Assembly: GCA_944386975.1 (NCBI GenBank)
Contig: CALXDC010000014.1
Location: 1 to 51,625 of the forward strand
DNA length: 51,625 nt
DNA from: an uncultured Oscillospiraceae bacterium
GTDB taxonomy: Bacteria > Bacillota > Clostridia > Oscillospirales > Oscillospiraceae
Reading direction: 5' to 3'
The translations under genes were made by a program, and so were the position numbers. The notes beneath the pieces are model-generated. The model saw only the letters and a program-made list of their open reading frames with translations. It ran no database searches and was not told the DNA's origin. The stretch's first letter is position 1. Each line of letters opens with the position of its first letter. Shown here one piece after another: positions 1 to 6,242 of this stretch.

Positions 1-615
1 CTCACCTGCGACATCCACACCCGCCAGCGGTCCAAGCGCCTTTTGAAGGCTGCCGGGGCCCAGGTGGTGCTGGGTCTGGATGACATCCTCACCTCCAGCG
101 TGGACGGCAGCGGTTACAATGGGAAGTACGGTCTGCTGGGTTCCAACAAGTCCACGGAGGACAAGGTGAAGCTGTTCCCCCGGGACTGCCAGGGTCTGGT
201 GGAAGACATCCAGAAGCGGCTTTTGGATGCCACCGGCAAGCACGTGGAGGTGATGGTCTACGGCGACGGCGCCTTCAAGGATCCCGTGGGCAAGATCTGG
301 GAGCTGGCGGACCCCGTGGTCTCCCCGGCCTACACCGCCGGTCTGGAGGGCACCCCCAACGAGCTGAAGCTGAAGTATCTGGCGGATAACGACTTTGCCG
401 ACCTCAGCGGCGAGGCGCTGCGTGAGGCCATCAAGGGCGAGATCCAGAAGAAGGACGGCAGCAGCCTGGTGGGCAAGATGGCCGCCCAGGGCACCACTCC
501 CCGCCGCCTCACCGATCTCATTGGGTCCCTCTGCGACCTCACCAGCGGCAGCGGCGACAAGGGCACCCCCATCATCCACATCCAGGGTTATTTCGACAAC
601 TACACCAACGAGTAA
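1..615 (+). CDS. Coenzyme F420-0:L-glutamate ligase-like protein (5' truncated)
   Basis: The frame is open from base 1, so the start lies outside the window; about 204 C-terminal residues are present, ending at TAA 613-615. The text resembles the Clostridia branch of the CofE/FbiB gamma-glutamyl ligase family: a Gly/Ser-rich stretch (VDGSGYNGKYGLLGSNKS), the block VYGDGAFKDPVGKIWELADP and the tail TPRRLTDLIGSLCDLTSGSG. In archaea and actinobacteria this family adds glutamate to coenzyme F420. Most Firmicutes are not known to make F420, so the substrate here is uncertain (inference). The family call rests on remembered conservation, not on a search. A hairpin terminator follows directly. Confidence 0.8.
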   Translation, partial: LTCDIHTRQRSKRLLKAAGAQVVLGLDDILTSSVDGSGYNGKYGLLGSNKSTEDKVKLFPRDCQGLVEDIQKRLLDATGKHVEVMVYGDGAFKDPVGKIWELADPVVSPAYTAGLEGTPNELKLKYLADNDFADLSGEALREAIKGEIQKKDGSSLVGKMAAQGTTPRRLTDLIGSLCDLTSGSGDKGTPIIHIQGYFDNYTNE

Positions 616-637
616 GTTCGTGAAAAAGATACGACTC

Positions 638-677
638 GCTGCGGGATGCGCTCCCCGCAGCGGGCCGTTCTTTTTTG
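638..677 (+). terminator. Intrinsic terminator after the F420 ligase-like gene
   Basis: Perfect 8-bp stem GCTGCGGG (638-645) / CCCGCAGC (654-661), then GGGCCGTTC and a run of six T. It lies 23 bp after the stop codon. Confidence 0.7.
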
Positions 678-1475
678 ACCCTCCGGCCGGGTCCTGGCTC
701 TTTTTTGCCCCTCTGACGAGGGGCTCTGCCGTTTTTGTCGGCACCCGATGGTGTACTGAATGGTGTTCTGCCTCCGGCGGCCTACTTTTCTCACGGAAGA
801 AAAGTAGGCAAAAGTCCGCTTAAAACCTACGGTTTTAAGAATTCCCTTGCACCTATTGTTGGAAATCTGTTCCGTGGTTCTGGTAATTTTCTCTGCTGAC
901 GGGTGTAAGGGGGTGACAGATCCCCCGCCTTCCGCGCTTCAGCGCGCTCCCTTGGTAATTATTTAGGCTGGTCCGTCTACCGCTTTTCAAAATTTGGTGG
1001 CCAGAGAAGAGTTTGATCGGTAATTGTTCCGAGTGATGCCGCTTTCGGTCATCTTCTGCTTCTGCGCCGCGCTTCGGTGCGCTGATCTGTTGGGTAGACG
1101 ATAGTCGTTACGTCTACTACTTTTCCCGCAAATGAATGGTTGCGGCGTTGGCAAGTCTGCTGGTGTGGGCATGCAGAGACAGCAACAACCACCATGGCAG
1201 CGCGCGGTCGCGCGGAAGGAGGGGAACACTGTCACCCCCTTGCTGCGTCAGGGGCAGGCAATTCCGCCAGGGCATCAGGATTTCCAGTACAAGGAGGTAA
1301 GGGAGTCCTTAGAACCGTAGGTTCTAAGCTGATTTTTGCCTACTTTTGTTCAGCGACAAAAGTAGGCCGCTGGAGGCAGAACACCATTCGAAACACCGTC
1401 GGATGCCGACAAAAACGACAAAGCCTCTCCTCAGAGGGCAAAACAGCGCCAGTCCCGGCAACCGAGGGGACGAAA
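675..1475. repeat. Hairpin-rich element: two inverted imperfect arms around a ~240-bp core
   Basis: The stretch 616-1537 holds no convincing gene. The left arm (about 675-955) reappears in reverse complement as the right arm (about 1196-1475). Each arm holds at least three short hairpins. Hairpin 1: CTTAAAACC/GGTTTTAAG at 819-839 and CTTAGAACC/GGTTCTAAG at 1308-1328. Hairpin 2: GCCTACTTTTCT/AGAAAAGTAGGC at 780-809 and GCCTACTTTTGT/ACAAAAGTAGGC at 1338-1367. Hairpin 3: CGCGC/GCGCG at 933-946 and 1201-1214. Stems are kept or co-vary between arms while loops differ. Short open frames across the arms have no plausible start signals and look spurious. No transposase is present. Arm limits are approximate because similarity fades outward. 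Confidence 0.7.
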
Positions 1476-1498
1476 ATTCCTCCTCCCACGGGATGGAT

Positions 1499-1538
1499 AA
1501 AAAAACATCTGCAGAGCCGTGCTCCGCAGATGTTTTTT
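1499..1538 (-). terminator. Intrinsic terminator of the TSCPD gene
   Basis: Stem ACATCTGC (1505-1512) / GCAGATGT (1526-1533) flanked by A and T runs. Read on the minus strand it starts at the TSCPD stop codon and ends in a run of T. The A/T flanks would let it act in both directions. Confidence 0.75.
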
Positions 1539-1789
1539 CACGCCTTTTGCAGCGCCTCGGTGAGGGCGATGGACAGCTGATCCGGGCAGGAGGTGTCCTT
1601 GAACCCGCAGCGGATGCCCTTCATCCGCCGGATGGCCTCCTCCGCCGGCATACCCTGGATGAGCCGGGAGATCCCCTGGAGATTGCCGCTGCAGCCCCCG
1701 ATGATCTCCACATTCTGGATGATCCCATCCTCCAGCGTTACCCGCATCTCCTGAGAACAGACGCCCCGGGGACGAAACTTGTATGTCAT
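1538..1789 (-). CDS. TSCPD domain-containing protein
   Basis: 83 residues. The C-terminal half carries the defining TSCPD string (FKDTSCPDQLSIAL) and the N-terminal half the usual CSQEM and GGCSGNLQGI blocks, so this is a complete single-domain member of the family also found at the C-terminus of class II ribonucleotide reductases (TIGR03905-like). Conserved cysteines suggest metal or nucleotide-related binding, but the stand-alone form has no established role. Start ATG 1789 follows GGGAAAGGAG with suitable spacing. It stands alone between the repeat element and a divergent cortex hydrolase gene. Confidence 0.85.
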   Translation of the reverse strand: MTYKFRPRGVCSQEMRVTLEDGIIQNVEIIGGCSGNLQGISRLIQGMPAEEAIRRMKGIRCGFKDTSCPDQLSIALTEALQKA

Positions 1790-1915
1790 TGTATCATATA
1801 CTCCTTTCCCATGGAAACTTTCATTCGGGCATCAGCATACCACACCCACTCCCGGTTGTCCAGCACCAATTGCCCACAGCAGCATAGAATGAAGCGAGCA
1901 GGAGTGTGAGAAACT

Positions 1916-2356
1916 ATGGCTTATTCTGATCGGGAGCTTCTTGCGAGGCTCATTGAATGTGAAGCGGGCGGCGAGGGCGAGCGGGGCATGAAAGCGGTAG
2001 CCAGCGTGGTGATGAACCGGGTCAACGCCAAGGGCGGCGAGTACGCCCGGGTGGGCCAGGGCAGTATCCGCAACATCATCTTTCAGCCCTACCAGTTCGT
2101 CTGCGCCAGCGAAACGGAGAACGGCGCCTACAACCCCCAGAACATCTACAACATGCGCCCCCAGGCCATCCACTATGAGATCGCCGACTGGGCCATCGCC
2201 GGGGGGCGGCTGCCGGAGGTGGCCGACGCCCTGTGGTTCTACAACCCCTTCGGCCCCAACTGCCGCTCCCGCTTCCCCTCCGATGTGGGCTACTGGCACA
2301 TCCGCATCGGAGATCACTGCTTCTATAATCCCACCGACGCCTACTACCAAACCTGA
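1916..2356 (+). CDS. CwlJ/SleB-type cell wall hydrolase (spore cortex lytic family)
   Basis: 146 residues with no signal peptide; essentially a bare Hydrolase_2 (SleB) domain. Visible blocks are LLARLIECEAGGEGERGM, containing the catalytic Glu of the lytic family, VASVVMNRVN, and the C-terminal ALWFYNP and HCFY segments. SleB/CwlJ enzymes break down cortex peptidoglycan during germination. Lack of a signal peptide and a GerQ-like gene 26 bp downstream favour a CwlJ-like role, since in Bacillus CwlJ is placed in the coat with GerQ. The start ATG is preceded by a CAGGAG-type site. Activity and timing are inferred from the family. Confidence 0.87.
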   Translation: MAYSDRELLARLIECEAGGEGERGMKAVASVVMNRVNAKGGEYARVGQGSIRNIIFQPYQFVCASETENGAYNPQNIYNMRPQAIHYEIADWAIAGGRLPEVADALWFYNPFGPNCRSRFPSDVGYWHIRIGDHCFYNPTDAYYQT

Positions 2357-2382
2357 GCATTTTTTGGAAGGAGATCTGATCC

Positions 2383-2763
2383 ATGATGCAGGAATTCGGT
2401 GTACTCACCGCCCGGGAACGGTGCGGCGCGCTCCACCCTCCGGCGGCGGAAGCCTCTATCTCCCCCGCCGCCCTTGACATGACCAACCCTCTCTCCCCCG
2501 ACGCCACGGAAAACCCCATGACCAACGCTGAGGCCTATCAGGGCTCCATCAAGAGCCTTCTCAGCCGCAACCTCGGCAGCTTTGTGGTGGCCACCTTCCT
2601 GGTGGGCGCCCAGGAGTCCGTGGTGTGGCAGGGCATCCTCCACACCGTGGGCAACGACTACATCGTCCTCTATCAGCCCGACCGGGACCGGTATGTCTCG
2701 GGAGACATCTACTCTCTGAAATTCGTGGAATTTCACCCCGCCCCCGTCTGGGGCCAGCGGTAA
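2383..2763 (+). CDS. gerQ: GerQ-like spore coat protein
   Basis: 126 residues. The N-terminal ~45 are low-complexity and Pro/Ala-rich. The rest (about 55-120) fits the GerQ core: a segment ending in GSFVVATFLV, then WQGILHTVGNDYIVL and a final SGDIYSLKFVEFHP strand. GerQ in Bacillus anchors the cortex hydrolase CwlJ in the coat and is cross-linked there; the gene pair here has the same order, with a 26-bp gap. Start ATG 2383 follows AAGGAG; the next codon is also ATG. The match is by pattern rather than identity, so a general small coat protein is the alternative. Confidence 0.68.
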   Translation: MMQEFGVLTARERCGALHPPAAEASISPAALDMTNPLSPDATENPMTNAEAYQGSIKSLLSRNLGSFVVATFLVGAQESVVWQGILHTVGNDYIVLYQPDRDRYVSGDIYSLKFVEFHPAPVWGQR

Positions 2764-2766
2764 AGG

Positions 2767-2826
2767 AAGAGGGGATGGAGCACACTGCGTCAAGCGGTTC
2801 TCCATCCCCTCTTTTGGGTTTTTCTT
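2767..2826 (+). terminator. Intrinsic terminator after the hydrolase-GerQ pair
   Basis: Perfect 14-bp stem AAGAGGGGATGGAG (2767-2780) / CTCCATCCCCTCTT (2800-2813), followed by T-rich sequence. Confidence 0.85.
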
Positions 2827-2880
2827 TCTTTTTGATGCTGCAGTGGGATCTTCCTTCTCTTTTCTCTCGGCGGTTTCCGC

Positions 2881-3636
2881 TCAGCGCTTCACCTTCAGCT
2901 GCAGCCGGATCCGGTCGCTGATCATGGCGATGAATTCGGAATTGGTGGGCTTCCCCTTGGTGTTGGAGACGGTGTAGCCGAAAAAGCGCTGCAGCGTCTC
3001 CAGGTCCCCCCGATCCCAGGCCACCTCAATGGCGTGGCGGATGGCCCGCTCCACCCGTGACGGAGTGGTGCCGTACCGCTTGGCCACCTCCGGATAGAGC
3101 ACCTTCGTCACGGAGTTGATGACCTCCATATCCTCCACGGCGATCATAATGGCCTCGCGCACATACTGATATCCCTTGATGTGCGCCGGGACCCCTACCT
3201 CGTGGATGATAGAGGTCACCAGGCTTTCAAGCCCCGGGGCGTGGTCCTCCTGCTCCTCCTCCGTCAAAGACGCCACCGCCCGCATCCGCTCCAGCAGCGC
3301 CTCCTCCTCGCAGGGCTTCGCCATAAAGTAGGCGGCGCCCAGCATCCCCGCCATGGCCACAGTCTGTTGACTGCAGAAGGCAGACATGGCAATCACCTGG
3401 GGCGCCCGCTCCATCTCCTTGAGCTTGGTGAGCACGCCCAGGCCGTCCAGCCCCGGCATCACCAGCTCCAGCAGCAGCAGTTCCGCCCCGGTCTGCCGGA
3501 CCAGCTCCAGAGCGGTCTGCCCGTCCCCGGCCTGGCCCACCACCTGGAAATCTCCCGATTCCTCCACCGTCTCCGCCAGCTGCGTGCGGTACTCCTCGTT
3601 TCCGTCCGCGATGATGACTTTGATCCGATTCTCCAT
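2881..3636 (-). CDS. spo0A: Spo0A, master response regulator of sporulation, with an atypical receiver
   Basis: 251 residues from ATG 3636, which has a GGAAAG-type site; the frame is open further upstream but that part resembles nothing. Residues 1-120 are a receiver domain. The C-terminal part is the Spo0A DNA-binding domain, including [17 protein letters not shown] and the conserved [18 protein letters not shown], so identity is firm. The receiver is odd: the phospho-accepting aspartate of the LDIIMPHLDG motif is Glu57 (codon GAG), and the acidic pair is Asp11-Gly12 rather than Asp-Asp. Ser85 and Lys107 occupy the other conserved switch positions. Altered or phosphorylation-independent activation is an inference. 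spoIVB lies directly upstream on the same strand, the usual order. Confidence 0.96.
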   Translation of the reverse strand: MENRIKVIIADGNEEYRTQLAETVEESGDFQVVGQAGDGQTALELVRQTGAELLLLELVMPGLDGLGVLTKLKEMERAPQVIAMSAFCSQQTVAMAGMLGAAYFMAKPCEEEALLERMRAVASLTEEEQEDHAPGLESLVTSIIHEVGVPAHIKGYQYVREAIMIAVEDMEVINSVTKVLYPEVAKRYGTTPSRVERAIRHAIEVAWDRGDLETLQRFFGYTVSNTKGKPTNSEFIAMISDRIRLQLKVKR

Positions 3637-3805
3637 TTTCCCACTTTCCTTTTCCCAAAATAACAAATTTGGCCCGTCTTCCCTCCTTAAAGGGGTATTT
3701 AGACGAATTCGTGAAGCTTCATGTGACCTTACCAATAAATTAGCATAATGGGACAGGATTTTCAAGTCGAATCCCGCAAGAAACATGGAAAATCATCCAC
3801 AAAAG

Positions 3806-3842
3806 TTCGACAAAAATCCCAAAATTTCCCATTTTTGTCGAA
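3806..3842. promoter_or_regulatory. Inverted pair of 0A-box-like sites upstream of spo0A
   Basis: TTCGACAAAAAT (3806-3817) and its exact reverse complement ATTTTTGTCGAA (3831-3842) are separated by 13 bp. Each contains the TTCGACA/TGTCGAA core of the Spo0A box. They sit 170-207 bp upstream of the spo0A start and downstream of spoIVB, consistent with autoregulation as known in Bacillus. The 12-bp arms could also form a hairpin. Confidence 0.65.
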
Positions 3843-3867
3843 TCCAGTCCTGCCGAAAGGTGTAGAA

Positions 3868-3902
3868 AAAGAGCGCTGCCGCTCTATTTTGCGGCAGCGC
3901 GT
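3868..3902 (-). terminator. Intrinsic terminator of spoIVB
   Basis: Perfect 10-bp stem GCGCTGCCGC (3873-3882) / GCGGCAGCGC (3891-3900); on the minus strand it is followed by TCTTTTTC. It separates spoIVB from spo0A transcription. Confidence 0.75.
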
Positions 3903-3913
3903 CAAAAAAGGTC

Positions 3914-4975
3914 TCAAGCCGTCAGGCCCGCGGCGCTGAGCATGTTTTCAATAAATATACCGTATCCGCTGGTTGGATCGTCCACCATCACATGGGTCAC
4001 GGCGCCGATGAGGCGTCCGTCCTGCAGAATGGGGCTGCCGCTCATCCCCTGAACGATCCCGCCGGTGGCCTCCAGCAGCCTGGGATCGGTCACCTGCACG
4101 ACGAAATTCTGCGTATCCCCAGAACCGGCACAGATCTTGGTGATTTCCACCTGGTAGCGCTCCACCCGGTCGCCGCTGACATTGGCCAGAATCTCCGCGC
4201 TGCCCTTCCGCACCTGATCCGCCCGGGCCACCTCCACCGCCTGACTTTCCTCCGCCAGAGGACATGTCTCCATGGTGCCGAACACGCCGCAGACGGTGTT
4301 GGCGTAGAGATTCCCCAAATCGCCGCTCATGTCAAAGTCCCCTCGCAGCTCTCCCGGCTGGCCGGACTGTCCCTTCTGCACCGCCTTTACCGTGGAGCCC
4401 ATGATGGAACCCACGTCCAGAGTCATCAGCTGACCGGTGTCCACATCGTTGATGCCGTGGCCAAGGGTGGCAAAGACGCCGCTGGCCGGGTCATAGAAGG
4501 TCATGGTACCGATGCCCGCCAGGCTATCCCGAACCCAGGCTCCCAGCCGCCAGGCGCCGTCGCTGCACTGGACCGCCGCAGCCTCCAGGGTGAGCGTCTT
4601 GCCGTTTCGTTTCACCGTCAGACAGGTCTCCGCTCCGCCGGCGGCGGCCATCAGGCTCTGAAAGTGCTCCGTACTCTCCACCTCCGCCCCGTCTGCCTCC
4701 AAGATGAAGTCGCCGACCTTCAGCCCGCAGTCCTTGGCGGGGGCGGCGGTGCCCTTTGCCGTCTCCAGCTCGGACAGGCCTACCACCAGCACGCCCTCAG
4801 AAAAGAGCTTGATTCCCACCGTATGGCCGATTGGAATCAGGGTTTTGGGCATACTACCCGTACCGGCGCCCGACGCGCCCTGTACTGTGCCGCCCATGCT
4901 GAAGCACAGCGCCAGCCCCAGCAGCGCCGCCGCCGCCCGGGCTCTCCATGGTCCGTTTCTCTTTTTTTCTTTCAT
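3914..4975 (-). CDS. spoIVB: SpoIVB serine peptidase (sporulation signalling protease, S55)
   Basis: 353 residues from ATG 4975; a longer open frame exists upstream but the Lys-rich N-terminus followed by a hydrophobic segment (about 13-30) fits a secreted protein starting here. A PDZ-like domain spans about 60-135 (GLKVGDFILEADGAEV). The S55 peptidase domain shows the His motif LGHGIND (His173), the Asp in VTDP (297) and the Ser motif GMSGSP (310-315), then the family tail VMVDDPTSGYGIFIENML. SpoIVB is made in the forespore, is secreted to the intermembrane space and triggers pro-sigma-K processing in Bacillus. All catalytic positions are present. recN, often upstream, is not found here. Confidence 0.95.
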   Translation of the reverse strand: MKEKKRNGPWRARAAAALLGLALCFSMGGTVQGASGAGTGSMPKTLIPIGHTVGIKLFSEGVLVVGLSELETAKGTAAPAKDCGLKVGDFILEADGAEVESTEHFQSLMAAAGGAETCLTVKRNGKTLTLEAAAVQCSDGAWRLGAWVRDSLAGIGTMTFYDPASGVFATLGHGINDVDTGQLMTLDVGSIMGSTVKAVQKGQSGQPGELRGDFDMSGDLGNLYANTVCGVFGTMETCPLAEESQAVEVARADQVRKGSAEILANVSGDRVERYQVEITKICAGSGDTQNFVVQVTDPRLLEATGGIVQGMSGSPILQDGRLIGAVTHVMVDDPTSGYGIFIENMLSAAGLTA

Positions 4976-5325
4976 CCATTGAATCCCCCCTCTCAAAACC
5001 TGCCGCGTTTTCTTTTTTTCGGCGGCAACCCTTACTGTCCCCTGTTTTTCGCCGGAGACGCCGCTGCAAAAAAAGGGGACTTTGGTAAGCCAGGCCGTTC
5101 CAGCCGCCTCCGGCGGCGGAAAACTGCCGCCTCTCCCGGCAGCAGCTGCCAGCGGAGGCAGGCTTTGGCAGCAGCTCAATTCGCAGATTGAAACGTCGGC
5201 GTTTCACTCTTCTGTTTCTTTTGGTTCATCTGTTCCGTTTCATGTTTCATCTCCCGCTGGTACGGCTGGAACCTCAATAATTTTGCGGAAAAGCCTCCGC
5301 CAACATCTCCTATTTTTATGTCTTT

Positions 5326-5355
5326 TTGTACAAAAGCTCCGGCGTTTTTTATAAA
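5326..5355 (+). promoter_or_regulatory. Possible sigma-A promoter upstream of a candidate RNA
   Basis: TTGTAC (5326-5331), 18-bp spacer, TATAAA (5350-5355) in an AT-rich stretch. It would start a transcript near 5362 that covers the hairpins listed next. Support is by consensus only. Confidence 0.35.
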
Positions 5356-5361
5356 AAAGTG

Positions 5362-5587
5362 AAAAATTCCGCTGCTCGGAAAAAATATAGCCACCGTTCC
5401 GCCAGCCTGGAACGGAATTTGCTACATGTTGAATTGAGGCGCGTCTGCATGCAGAGCGGAGACGCCCATTCCTTTTTCACAGGATCTGGCGGGGTTCGCT
5501 CCCCCGGCAGATCCCGCGACCTTCTCTCTTATTCCATGCACAGCGGCGGGGCGGACATCGGAATGATGTCCGCCCCGCCGCGTTTTA
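5362..5587 (+). ncRNA. Candidate structured non-coding RNA
   Basis: The gap 4976-5795 contains no convincing gene. Three hairpins occur in tandem: CCGTTCC/GGAACGG (5394-5415), GCGTCT/AGACGC (5441-5465), and a 12-bp stem with one mismatch, GGATCTG plus CGGGG paired with CCCCG plus CAGATCC (5482-5514). A 17-bp terminator follows at 5543. The terminator points to a plus-strand transcript with no open reading frame upstream of it. The predicted length of about 225 nt is in the range of 6S-type or regulatory RNAs, but no known family motif was recognised. Ends are inferred from the promoter-like site and the terminator. Confidence 0.35.
5543..5587 (+). terminator. Strong orphan terminator
   Basis: Perfect 17-bp stem: GCGGCGGGGCGGACATC (5543-5559), 5-nt loop, exact complement (5565-5581), then GTTTT. 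There is no T run on the minus strand, so it serves plus-strand transcription, yet no plus-strand gene precedes it. Confidence 0.75.
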
Positions 5588-5617
5588 CCGGAATTTCGGC
5601 TGCAGAGCCGCCCTTCC

Positions 5618-5680
5618 GGCCTCCCTTTACAAAATCGGGGAACGATCCGCTTTTTGACAGTTCCCCGGTTTTGTAAGGCC
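5618..5680. other. Long hairpin in the leader region of the ftsH operon
   Basis: A 17-bp stem with one G-T wobble joins 5627-5643 and 5660-5676, extended by GGCC/GGCC at 5618-5621 and 5677-5680 with a small bulge. It lies 116 bp before the first gene of the ftsH operon. It could be a regulatory leader structure or a small mobile palindrome; no T run follows. Confidence 0.45.
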
Positions 5681-5795
5681 AGAAATCCAAATCTGGAAGT
5701 GGCATATAGAATGTTTCCCTGATATAACTATCACAGAAGGTAGAAAAACCAGCGATAATGCCGCGGATTTGGCAAGAAAGAAGGGATTGTTCTGC

Positions 5796-6242
5796 ATGAA
5801 CGCGCAACAGCAGCTCTTTATGGGCAAGCTCCAGGAGATGGAGCGGCAGTACCGCAAAACAACGGACCGGATCGGCGTCTGCGGACAAGGGGATCCCGCC
5901 AAGGTCCGGCAGGAGCTGCAGAAGGCCAGGGAGGAATACCGCCGCAGCGGCCTGCAGCTGCGGCAGCGCATCGAAGAGAGCCGCTCCCCGGCGGTGGCGG
6001 AGCTGGCAAAGGCCCAGCTGGAGAGCAACCGAAAAATGGAACGCCTGCTGGAAAACGGACAGCTCACACGCTTTCTGCATTCGGAGGAAAACAGTGGTCT
6101 GGAGGACCGGGTGGAGGCGGCCGCCCTGTATGCCGAGTACGCCGTGGACTTTGCCGTCCAGGCAATGCAGTACGCGCTGATCGCGGCGCTGTCTGCCATT
6201 GACCTGCAAGAAAACACGGAGGAAGAAACGGAGGTTTTTTAA
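5796..6242 (+). CDS. Unrecognised helical protein preceding FtsH
   Basis: 148 residues, not recognised. It is almost entirely charged helix: long stretches rich in Gln, Glu, Arg and Leu (about 5-95) suggest coiled coil, followed by a more hydrophobic Ala-rich helix near 105-135. No signal peptide or enzyme motif is visible. ATG 5796 follows AAGAAGGG with about 10 nt spacing; a TTG 27 bp upstream is a weaker alternative. The stop codon abuts the ftsH start with no gap, so the two are very probably translationally coupled. A role as FtsH adaptor or partner is only a guess from position. Confidence 0.75.
   Translation: MNAQQQLFMGKLQEMERQYRKTTDRIGVCGQGDPAKVRQELQKAREEYRRSGLQLRQRIEESRSPAVAELAKAQLESNRKMERLLENGQLTRFLHSEENSGLEDRVEAAALYAEYAVDFAVQAMQYALIAALSAIDLQENTEEETEVF

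Noticed and set aside
600-1580. Several small open frames within the inverted-arm element
   Set aside because: The similar translations on opposite strands come from the inverted DNA arms; no ribosome sites, and hairpins rather than codons are preserved.
3637-3786. 50-residue N-terminal extension of Spo0A
   Set aside because: The receiver domain begins at ATG 3636, which has its own ribosome site; the extension resembles nothing.
4976-5179. 68-residue N-terminal extension of SpoIVB
   Set aside because: The secretion-type N-terminus begins at ATG 4975; the upstream part is low-complexity.
5490-5506. tRNA T-arm-like stem-loop (CGGGG, loop TTCGCTC, CCCCG)
   Set aside because: No D arm, anticodon arm or CCA context; the stem continues outward as a simple hairpin and the loop lacks the conserved A.
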